Of a DNA stretch of 7,160 nt, positions 1 to 4,477 are shown piece after piece. How positions within the stretch are numbered: the first letter of the stretch is position 1; each line of letters begins with the position of its first letter. Position numbers and translations under genes: made by a program. This DNA is from an uncultured Clostridia bacterium (GTDB taxonomy: Bacteria; Bacillota; Clostridia; Oscillospirales; Acutalibacteraceae), in NCBI GenBank assembly GCA_946405565.1, contig CAMJHU010000092.1:1-7160 (forward strand), read 5' to 3'. The notes under the pieces are model-generated. The model ran no database searches. It saw only the letters and a list, made by a program, of their open reading frames with translations, and had not been told where the DNA came from.

Positions 1-649
1 AGAGCTTGAAGGAATCCGCGTAGCCCTGACAGACGGCGGTGCCTTCGGTCAGCAGTTGATACGCCGTGCTGCGCTCGTAGGTTTCGTCGTACTGACTGTT
101 AAGCACGAGCCAGTCATGGATGCAGATGACCTTTTCGTAGTTGCTCATGCCGCTTGCCTTTTTGACCACGGGGTTGACAATTTCACACAATTTGTCATAC
201 CGCTGGGCGGCGGTGAGACTGTCGTCGAAATTGGCGTTTTCATACAGGGACAGGGAATAGATCACGCCGCCGCTGTAGGACCAGCCGTAGCGCGATACGC
301 CCATCGCAGCATATTCCATCGGATACGCGTCCCGCACGGCAGCGAGCAGATCCGACACCTCGGACGGCGCGATACGGTAGTCGTAAATGTCAATGTTGTC
401 CGCCGTTCCGTTCATCATGGCGTCGCGGATGGTTTTGAGCAGCTCCATGGGATAAGAAGCACCCGCGAGGTAGGTCTGAATCTCGACTTCTTCCGTCCGG
501 AAGGCGAGCGGTTCGGTCGGAGGAGCTTGATCGTCCGCGTTCTTGTCGGAAGCGGCAAACGCCGTTCCCGCCAGTGCCGCGGTCATCAGCAGGGCAAGCA
601 GCAGTGCCGTCAGTTTTTTGCCGATACCGGCGTGTGAATTGCGTGTCAT
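1..649 (-). CDS. Secreted transglutaminase-like protein, N-terminal part (cut by window edge)
   Basis: The minus strand reads open from the ATG at 649 to the left edge, giving 216 residues without a stop. The start is chosen because AGGTGG lies 10 nt upstream and a promoter precedes it. Residues 1-32 look like a signal peptide: charged start, hydrophobic core about 13-28, and an A-F-A cleavage site near residue 32. Near the edge, residues 203-211 read GTAVCQGYA, the motif around the catalytic cysteine (C207) of transglutaminase-like proteases. The preceding region, with HDWL at 178-181 and YDETYE further on, also fits that superfamily. The His and Asp of the triad would lie outside the window. 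From the family, it is probably an exported or surface enzyme acting on peptides or cell-wall-linked proteins; its substrate cannot be read. Residues 33-165 match no domain I recognise. Confidence 0.85.
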   Translation of the reverse strand, partial: MTRNSHAGIGKKLTALLLALLMTAALAGTAFAASDKNADDQAPPTEPLAFRTEEVEIQTYLAGASYPMELLKTIRDAMMNGTADNIDIYDYRIAPSEVSDLLAAVRDAYPMEYAAMGVSRYGWSYSGGVIYSLSLYENANFDDSLTAAQRYDKLCEIVNPVVKKASGMSNYEKVICIHDWLVLNSQYDETYERSTAYQLLTEGTAVCQGYADSFKL

Positions 650-686
650 GTTTGAATAACCACCTTTCTGTCAGTTTTGTAATTGT

Positions 687-715
687 ATTGTACACGATAC
701 AGCCGCATTTGTCAA
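687..715 (-). promoter_or_regulatory. Sigma-A promoter of the transglutaminase-like gene
   Basis: Read on the minus strand, TTGACA (715-710) is followed after 17 nt by TACAAT (692-687). It lies about 38 nt upstream of the start codon. A 6-bp inverted repeat, TTTCAC/GTGAAA (721-726 and 737-742), sits just upstream of the -35 element and could be a regulator site, but this is weak. Confidence 0.85.
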
Positions 716-799
716 ATGGGTTTCACGCATCCGTCGGTGAAATCTTTGAGAGGAAAATTGTCCATAAAACGGTTTTTTCCGATAGAATTGCCTTTTTGA

Positions 800-828
800 T
801 TGACTTTTTTAACAAAATCGTTTACAAT
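800..828 (+). promoter_or_regulatory. Sigma-A promoter of the small membrane peptide gene
   Basis: TTGACT (800-805), a 17-nt spacer, then TACAAT (823-828), in an AT-rich stretch. The predicted transcript starts near 835 and has an untranslated leader of about 135 nt before the peptide start at 970. The promoter diverges from that of the transglutaminase-like gene. No other gene on the plus strand could use it before the terminator at 1035-1078. Confidence 0.8.
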
Positions 829-834
829 AACGAA

Positions 835-881
835 CGGAGCAGCACAGCTCCGCCTGATGAATATTGCCCGCGGTAGGCGGT
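835..881 (+). promoter_or_regulatory. Leader segment with two mutually exclusive hairpins
   Basis: At the 5' end of the predicted peptide mRNA, CGGAGC (835-840) can pair with GCTCCG (847-852). CCGCCT (850-855) can instead pair with AGGCGG (876-881). The two stems share bases 850-852, so only one can form at a time. This suggests a 5' structure that switches or stabilises the RNA. No known riboswitch class is recognised, and neither fold has been computed. Confidence 0.35.
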
Positions 882-935
882 TGAATTTCGATTTTGTTGT
901 TCGCGCTTTGTTATATTTTATTAAAGAAAGTGCGG

Positions 936-969
936 GAGCGGAATTTCCTCCGAGAAGGAGGTGTCGCTC
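936..969 (+). promoter_or_regulatory. Hairpin masking the ribosome binding site of the small peptide
   Basis: CCTCC (947-951) pairs with the Shine-Dalgarno GGAGG (957-961) across a 5-nt loop. Outside this, GAGCG (936-940) pairs with CGCTC (965-969), which ends one base before the ATG at 970. The whole ribosome binding site is therefore inside a stem. The unmasked site is near-ideal, AAGGAGG with 8 nt to the ATG, so translation should be strong once opened and weak when folded. Locked translation-initiation regions of this kind are known in type I toxin mRNAs. Confidence 0.65.
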
Positions 970-1044
970 ATGGGTGAACTCTATATCTTTGCCATTATTC
1001 TGGTTCTGATTATGCTTATCCATAATGACAGCAAAAAAGACTAA
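970..1044 (+). CDS. 24-residue single-span membrane peptide, candidate type I toxin
   Basis: This is a short open frame of 24 codons plus TAA. It has a near-perfect Shine-Dalgarno (AAGGAGG, 8 nt spacing), its own promoter at 800-828 and its own terminator overlapping its last codons. Residues 4-17 (LYIFAIILVLIMLI) form one hydrophobic helix. Residues 18-24 (HNDSKKD) are a short polar, lysine-containing tail. A tiny membrane helix with a charged C-terminus is typical of small holin-like type I toxins (TxpA/Fst-like), but also of other small membrane proteins. A consensus promoter on the opposite strand points back at its 3' end (see the RNA at 1033-1170). A related C-terminus occurs at 4310-4351. 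Toxicity is inferred from layout and composition only; I do not recognise the exact family. Translation itself is well supported by the site and spacing. Confidence 0.65.
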   Translation: MGELYIFAIILVLIMLIHNDSKKD

Positions 1045-1170
1045 CCGCCATCTTTCCCGGAGAAACGGTTAGTCTTTTGCTATAAAGATTAAACACTTCG
1101 GAGGCAGCCGTCTACGCAATATCACGGTCGTTCGTTGCAGCGAATGACTGTGGCGGACTGTGCTGTCTCT
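1033..1170 (-). ncRNA. Candidate antisense RNA (type I antitoxin-like), about 140 nt
   Basis: A perfect-consensus promoter at 1205-1177 would start a transcript near 1170 that ends at the bidirectional terminator near 1033. No convincing open frame with a ribosome binding site lies in it, so a non-coding RNA is the simplest reading. Its 3' part is fully complementary to the last codons and terminator of the convergent peptide mRNA, over about 45 nt. That is the RatA-on-txpA geometry, though the overlap looks shorter. It also contains CCTCC (complement of 1101-1105), which could touch the peptide's GGAGG, but only over 5-7 bp. Alternative: an RNA made from the 3' side of folP with another role. 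Start and end are predicted. Confidence 0.6.
1035..1078. terminator. Bidirectional terminator shared by peptide mRNA and antisense RNA
   Basis: A perfect 13-bp stem: AAAAGACTAACCG (1035-1047) against CGGTTAGTCTTTT (1066-1078), with an 18-nt loop. T runs follow the stem on both strands (1075-1078 on plus; complement of the A run 1033-1038 on minus). It can end the peptide mRNA from the left and the small RNA from the right. The peptide stop codon lies inside the left arm. Confidence 0.9.
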
Positions 1171-1176
1171 GCTTTT

Positions 1177-1205
1177 ATTATACCCCTGTTTGTAGGGCGT
1201 GTCAA
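1177..1205 (-). promoter_or_regulatory. Perfect-consensus sigma-A promoter of the antisense-type RNA
   Basis: On the minus strand TTGACA (1205-1200) is followed after 17 nt by TATAAT (1182-1177), a full 12/12 match. The spacer contains the dyad CCCT-6-AGGG. It lies about 110 nt beyond the folP stop and points away from folP, toward the small peptide gene. No protein gene lies downstream of it before the terminator, so it is not explained by any coding feature. Confidence 0.85.
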
Positions 1206-1315
1206 TGTTTTTTTGCGTTTTGGTAAATCTGTTTTTTGGGGGGTTTTTCGGATTTCTTGTCGGCGTCCGTCTGCCCTCGTTGACTGTGCGGACTTGTCTC
1301 GCTTGCACCGCTCTG

Positions 1316-2158
1316 CTAATTGGCTGCCTGCTGCCCCATCACCGCGTCGATGACTCTTGCCGCCTGCACGGCTTCGGATACGTCATGCACGCGGATGAGA
1401 TTGGCGCCGCCGAGCATACAGGCGGTGTGATAGGCGACTGTGCCGCTGACCCGCTGATCAGCGGGAGGATTGCCGCAGGACAGTCCGATGACGCGCTTGC
1501 GGGACGCGGCGGCGAGCATGGGATACTCCCCATAGCACTGCTCTCTGAATCGCGCCGCGATGGCCAGATTCTGCTCATAACTCTTTCCGAACCCCACGCC
1601 GGGGTCGAGACAGATAGATTCCCGCGCGATGCCGTCGGCGATACATTCGGCGGTGCGGGCTGCGTAAAAGGCGCGCAGTTCGGCGCATACGTCGGCGGAT
1701 TCGTCAAGCTCGATGTCGTGCATGATGACGCAGCCCACGCCGTATTGAGCGGCATACTGCCGCATGAGCGGATCGCGGAAGCCGGTCACGTCGTTGAAAA
1801 TCCGCACGCCGATGTCGGCGGCTTTGCGGGCGACTTGGGGATAATAGGTATCCACCGAAACCGGAACGGTGATTTTACCGCACAGCGCTTGCAGGACAGG
1901 CGCCAGCCGTCGCCATTCCTCGTCGGGAGAAACGGGGGTATGCCCCGGACGGGTGGACTGCCCGCCGACGTCGATGATATCCGCGCCCTGCTCCTGCATT
2001 TCGCAGGCGCGGGCAACGGCAGAATCCACAGAAGCATACTGACCGCCGTCGGAGAAGGAATCGGGCGTGACGTTGAGAATGCCCATGATATAGGTGCGGT
2101 CGAGCGTGATCGTCTGACCGGCGATGCGCCATTGTTTCGGGGTATGTGCAACGTGCAT
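1316..2158 (-). CDS. folP: Dihydropteroate synthase
   Basis: This enzyme (EC 2.5.1.15) joins 4-aminobenzoate to dihydropterin pyrophosphate to make dihydropteroate in the cytoplasm; it is the sulfonamide target. The 280 residues have normal family length and a TIM-barrel motif set: NVTPDSFSDGG (29-39), GGQSTRPG (65-72), SVDT (101-104), FNDV (121-124), DPGVGFGK (185-192), SRKR (219-222) and RVHDV (256-260). Position 67 is Gln, where bacterial enzymes usually have Glu (GGESTRPG); plant enzymes have Gln there, so activity is not excluded. The ATG shares its A with the TAA of folE (TAATG), and GGGAGG lies 9-10 nt upstream inside folE, so the two are translationally coupled. No clear terminator follows before the next promoter at 1205. 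folB and folK are not in the window. Confidence 0.97.
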   Translation of the reverse strand: MHVAHTPKQWRIAGQTITLDRTYIMGILNVTPDSFSDGGQYASVDSAVARACEMQEQGADIIDVGGQSTRPGHTPVSPDEEWRRLAPVLQALCGKITVPVSVDTYYPQVARKAADIGVRIFNDVTGFRDPLMRQYAAQYGVGCVIMHDIELDESADVCAELRAFYAARTAECIADGIARESICLDPGVGFGKSYEQNLAIAARFREQCYGEYPMLAAASRKRVIGLSCGNPPADQRVSGTVAYHTACMLGGANLIRVHDVSEAVQAARVIDAVMGQQAAN

Positions 2159-2742
2159 TATTTACTGCCTCCCGCGAGAAGGGTCATGACCTCGTTGCGG
2201 GTGCGGGCGTCGCTTCGCATGATGCCGCGCAGGGCGCTGGTCTGGGTGCTGCTGCCGGCGGCTCTCGCGCCGCGCATGGTCATGCAGAGATGTTCCGCTT
2301 CAATCACGACTGCCACGCCCATCGGGTCGAGTTTTTCATAGAGGAAATCGGCGATCTGGGCGGTGAGACGTTCCTGCACCTGCGGACGGCGGGCAAAGCA
2401 GTCCACGATGCGGGCGAATTTGGAAAGTCCGATAATGCGCCCGTTTTTGGGAATATAAGCGATGTGGCAGCGTCCGATAAAGGGGAGCAGGTGATGTTCG
2501 CACATGGAGTAGAGCGGGATATCCCGCACGATGACGACTTCGCCCTCCTTGTCGGATTCATTGAAGATTTTGAGATGGCGTTCGGGGTTGTCGTGCAGCC
2601 CGCTGAACACTTCCTCGTACATACGGGCGACGCGTTCAGGGGTTTCGAGCAGCCCTTCGCGCTGGGTATCCTCGCCCACGGCGTCGAGAATTTCGGTGAC
2701 GGCGCGAACGATGCGGTCGTGATTGACTTGATTCAGGGTCAT
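2158..2742 (-). CDS. folE: GTP cyclohydrolase I
   Basis: This enzyme (EC 3.5.4.16) converts GTP to 7,8-dihydroneopterin triphosphate, the first step of pterin and folate synthesis; it is a cytoplasmic zinc enzyme. The protein has 194 residues, close to the usual length. Family signatures are LLETPERVARMY (31-42), the zinc-ligand segment CEHHLLPF (81-88), LSKFARIVD (106-114), the second zinc cysteine in EHLCMTMRG (about 150-158), and SSTQTSALRG (about 164-173). The frame stays open upstream to 2949, but the ATG at 2742 is chosen. It has GGAG 8 nt upstream, matches the family N-terminus and lies after the promoter at 2808-2780. It is first in the folE-folP operon and diverges from the sigma factor gene. 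Confidence 0.97.
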   Translation of the reverse strand: MTLNQVNHDRIVRAVTEILDAVGEDTQREGLLETPERVARMYEEVFSGLHDNPERHLKIFNESDKEGEVVIVRDIPLYSMCEHHLLPFIGRCHIAYIPKNGRIIGLSKFARIVDCFARRPQVQERLTAQIADFLYEKLDPMGVAVVIEAEHLCMTMRGARAAGSSTQTSALRGIMRSDARTRNEVMTLLAGGSK

Positions 2743-2779
2743 GGCAATGTCTCCTTTGATTGTGTCAAATGCTGACTGT

Positions 2780-2808
2780 ATTCTATCATATTGTCTGGCA
2801 TAATGCAA
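2780..2808 (-). promoter_or_regulatory. Probable promoter of folE-folP
   Basis: On the minus strand TTGCAT (2808-2803), 17 nt, then TAGAAT (2785-2780), preceded by TGA to give an extended -10 (TGATAGAAT). The -35 match is poor and the -10 good. It lies 38 nt upstream of the folE start. Its -10 is one arm of a perfect inverted repeat (2780-2788 and 2816-2824). Confidence 0.6.
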
Positions 2809-2824
2809 ATAGATTTGATAGAAT
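2780..2824. repeat. 9-bp perfect inverted repeat between folE and the sigma gene
   Basis: ATTCTATCA (2780-2788) and TGATAGAAT (2816-2824) are exact reverse complements 27 nt apart. Each arm reads outward as an extended -10 (TGA-TAGAAT). It could mark divergent promoters, one for folE and a weak one for the sigma operon with no good -35, or a two-site operator. Nothing in the sequence decides between these. Confidence 0.5.
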
Positions 2825-2844
2825 AAAAATAACGGCAAATTGGT

Positions 2845-2870
2845 TGTAACAAACAAAACCTTGGCGCGTC
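2845..2870 (+). promoter_or_regulatory. ECF-sigma-type promoter of the sigma/anti-sigma operon
   Basis: TGTAAC (2845-2850), a 16-nt spacer, then CGTC (2867-2870). This matches the AAC / CGTC pattern of promoters read by Bacillus ECF sigma factors such as SigX, SigW and SigM. It sits about 35 nt before the GTG start of an ECF sigma gene, so it is most likely that factor's own autoregulated promoter. It is the only such pair noticed upstream of a gene here. Confidence 0.65.
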
Positions 2871-2904
2871 TTATAGGTGTAGGGGGAAAGGCAGGTGAGA
2901 GGTT

Positions 2905-3429
2905 GTGAAGGATGCCGGGTTTGAAGCGGTCTACCGGGATTATTTCCATGACGTGTTTCTCTATCTCCGCTCGATCAGCCGCGACGCGGGCGTGGCGGAG
3001 GAACTGACGCAGGAAGTCTTTTTCAAGGCACTGCGGTCATTGGAAAAATTCCGCGGTGACTGCGACGTGCGGGTGTGGCTTTGTCAGATTGCCAAACATG
3101 AATATATTTCCTACTGCCGCAAAATGGGACGGCTGGATTTTGCCGATATCGAAAGCGACCCGGATAGGGAAAAACCGCCCGCCGGAAGCGTGCGTTTCGA
3201 GGAACGGCTGGAGGACAGTGCCGACGCGCTGGACATTCACAAGATCCTTCACACGCTGGACGAGCCTTACAAGGAAGTGTTTTCCCTGCGGGTGTTCAGC
3301 GAGCTTTCCTTCAGGCAGATCGCCGAGGTGTTCGGCAAAACCGAGAGCTGGGCGCGCGTGACCTATCACCGCGCGCGGCTGAAAATCAGGGAACGGCTGG
3401 AAAGCCGTCAGGGAGGTCAGATATCATGA
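2905..3429 (+). CDS. ECF-family RNA polymerase sigma factor
   Basis: A 174-residue sigma factor of the extracytoplasmic-function group. Residues about 8-72 form region 2: YRDYFHDVFLYL, then AEELTQEVFFKALRSLEKFR, which includes the -10 binding part. Residues about 112-166 form region 4, with the helix-turn-helix LSFRQIAEVFGKTESWARVTYHRARLK spanning 135-160. Regions 1 and 3 are absent, as expected. The GTG at 2905 is chosen because an in-frame TGA lies just upstream (2896-2898) and AGGTGA lies 6 nt before it. The stop overlaps the ATG of the next gene (ATGA), the usual coupling to an anti-sigma factor. By family rule it is held inactive by the product of 3426-4241 until an envelope signal releases it. 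Its regulon is unknown. Confidence 0.95.
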   Translation: MKDAGFEAVYRDYFHDVFLYLRSISRDAGVAEELTQEVFFKALRSLEKFRGDCDVRVWLCQIAKHEYISYCRKMGRLDFADIESDPDREKPPAGSVRFEERLEDSADALDIHKILHTLDEPYKEVFSLRVFSELSFRQIAEVFGKTESWARVTYHRARLKIRERLESRQGGQIS

Positions 3430-4241
3430 GCCAAATCAATTGCAGTGTGGCGGGAGATTTGATACCGCTGTATGTGGACGAGGTACTCAGCGCCGACAGC
3501 GTGGCGCTGGTGGAGGAACATCTGGCGGAATGCGGGGATTGCGCCGCGAAAGTCCAGCAGCTGCGGGGGAATACGGTGGTCTTGCGGGACAAGAACATAA
3601 AACCGCTGCGTCAAATCAAGGGGAAGATGAAAAAAGACAAGCGCGTCATCGCGGCAATATCGGCGGGCGTGATGGTGCTGGCGATAGGTTTGACGGCGTT
3701 TTTCTGTGATTTGCTTTCCTTTGACGTGCCGTATTGGACGGTGAAAAACCGTATTACCGTCCTCAGCGGCAGCGATTTGAAGACCGATAAGGCGGGACAC
3801 GACGCGGTGATTCTGTATCGCGGCAAGGACGATTTCGACGTGAATGTATTGGAAACGGTTGTGGGTACGAAGAACGGCGTGAAACAGGTGGAGATTACGC
3901 TGTATATGAACAGATCCTATAACTCTTTCAGAAACTGCTATGTTTACGAATGGACGATGGGACATTCGTCGGAAGACAAATGGGACGGGACGCATTCGCT
4001 TTACCAGGTGCATTCTTATGAATCGGAAAATCTCAATGGCGAGGAATGCACCGCCTATCGGGATTATCCTCTCAGCGTGGGCAGCACGCATATCACCAAG
4101 TATTGGGAAGCCGCGCAGGGCGGCGAGATTGTGGCGGTCTATTATGGCTTTTTTGATCATTCCCCGCGAACCGGTGACGTTAAATGGAAGGGCAAGCGCC
4201 ATTTGCTTTGGGCAAAAGAGGGATATCAAGCGACGGAGTAG
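3426..4241 (+). CDS. Membrane anti-sigma factor with zinc-finger domain
   Basis: A 271-residue protein overlapping the sigma gene by 4 nt (ATGA). Residues 1-45 are an anti-sigma zinc-finger domain (zf-HC2/ZAS type), with C6 and the H-x3-C-x2-C motif at H32, C36 and C39. Residues about 46-73 are a charged linker rich in lysine. Residues about 74-97 (VIAAISAGVMVLAIGLTAFF) are a single membrane span. Residues about 98-271 should lie outside the membrane and match no domain I recognise. They are rich in Tyr and Trp, with two cysteines (about 168 and 208) that might pair. By family analogy the N-terminal domain binds the sigma factor and the outer domain senses an envelope signal. Whether release is by regulated proteolysis, as with RsiW, or a conformational change cannot be seen. 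GGAGG (3413-3417) is its ribosome binding site, inside the sigma gene. Confidence 0.88.
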   Translation: MSQINCSVAGDLIPLYVDEVLSADSVALVEEHLAECGDCAAKVQQLRGNTVVLRDKNIKPLRQIKGKMKKDKRVIAAISAGVMVLAIGLTAFFCDLLSFDVPYWTVKNRITVLSGSDLKTDKAGHDAVILYRGKDDFDVNVLETVVGTKNGVKQVEITLYMNRSYNSFRNCYVYEWTMGHSSEDKWDGTHSLYQVHSYESENLNGEECTAYRDYPLSVGSTHITKYWEAAQGGEIVAVYYGFFDHSPRTGDVKWKGKRHLLWAKEGYQATE

Positions 4242-4259
4242 GAATTTTATTGAGATAAT

Positions 4260-4309
4260 AAAAAGACAAGGCGTTGCGCTCGGAATCGACGTAACGCCTT
4301 GTCTTTTTT
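4260..4309 (+). terminator. Intrinsic terminator of the sigma/anti-sigma operon
   Basis: A perfect 16-bp stem: AAAAAGACAAGGCGTT (4260-4275) against AACGCCTTGTCTTTTT (4293-4308), with a 17-nt loop and a T run to 4309. It begins 19 nt after the anti-sigma stop. The A run on the left means it can also work on the minus strand. Confidence 0.93.
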
Positions 4310-4351
4310 AACTTGGTCGTGGTACTCATCGACAGAAACAAAAAGAAATAA
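4310..4351 (+). pseudogene. C-terminal remnant of a holin-like small toxin
   Basis: Read in the frame ending at TAA 4349-4351, the sequence encodes N-L-V-V-V-L-I-D-R-N-K-K-K. This is a hydrophobic stretch followed by a short basic tail, resembling from memory the C-termini of putative holin-like type I toxins. No ATG, ribosome binding site or promoter precedes it. The sigma operon terminator abuts it directly, so the front half seems lost. The stop lies in the left arm of a terminator and is followed by ACCGCC, exactly as in the intact peptide gene at 970-1044 (TAACCGCC in both). Thirteen codons alone would be weak; the shared 3' flank and antisense-type promoter make it credible. Confidence 0.5.
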
Positions 4352-4388
4352 CCGCCTAGCTTGGAACCCTAGCGGTTAATTTCTTTTT
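4340..4388. terminator. Bidirectional terminator of the second small RNA locus
   Basis: AAAAAGAAATAACCGC plus CTAG (4340-4359) pairs with CTAG plus CGGTTAATTTCTTTTT (4369-4388) across a 9-nt loop, with single bulged bases at 4355 and about 4378. A runs and T runs on both sides allow use on either strand. Its position also lets it end any transcript coming from degV. It resembles the terminator at 1035-1078. Confidence 0.85.
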
Positions 4389-4433
4389 AATTGCTATGAT
4401 CGGAGCGTCGTCTATTGAGAACACTCTGTCTGT
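4340..4433 (-). ncRNA. Candidate orphan antitoxin-like RNA, about 95 nt
   Basis: A near-consensus promoter at 4468-4440 would start a minus-strand transcript near 4433, ending at the terminator near 4340. No frame with a ribosome binding site is seen. On the plus strand its DNA shares ordered blocks with the RNA at 1033-1170: TAACCGCC, TTGCTAT (1077-1083; 4391-4397), TCGGAG (1098-1103; 4400-4405) and CGTCTA (1109-1114; 4409-4414). The first locus carries about 35 extra nt before the promoter. It begins just after degV, so part of the signal could be a degV 3' end, but the promoter argues for a separate RNA. The gene it would once have silenced appears truncated. Confidence 0.55.
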
Positions 4434-4439
4434 ATGTTT

Positions 4440-4468
4440 ATTTTAACACGGTTGCGGGCGTTTGTCAA
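4440..4468 (-). promoter_or_regulatory. Promoter of the second antisense-type RNA
   Basis: On the minus strand TTGACA (4468-4463), 17 nt, then TAAAAT (4445-4440). It starts 9 nt beyond the degV stop and points away from degV, with no protein gene ahead of it on that strand before the terminator at 4388-4340. Confidence 0.8.
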
Positions 4469-4477
4469 CCGGTTGTA

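Noticed and set aside
56..637. Plus-strand open frame of 193 codons
   Set aside because: It lies opposite the transglutaminase-like gene, which has a signal peptide, an active-site motif, a ribosome binding site and a promoter. The plus frame has none.
800..1009. Plus-strand frame of 69 codons over the small peptide leader
   Set aside because: Its start lies within the promoter -35, so it would not be in the transcript; no ribosome binding site precedes it or its inner ATG near 858.
1069..1308. Minus-strand open frame of 79 codons beyond folP
   Set aside because: It spans the perfect-consensus promoter at 1205-1177, is very basic with no domain and has no ribosome binding site; the region is better read as an RNA gene and its promoter.
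1199..2341. Long plus-strand open frame (380 codons)
   Set aside because: It is antisense to folP and folE, both unambiguous; the frame is a by-product of GC-rich codon use.
2743..2949. Upstream extension of folE by 69 codons
   Set aside because: It crosses the folE promoter and the ECF promoter on the other strand. The ATG at 2742 has a good ribosome binding site and fits the family length.
3417..4229. Minus-strand open frame (270 codons)
   Set aside because: It is antisense to the anti-sigma gene, whose zinc finger, membrane span and overlap with the sigma gene are clear.
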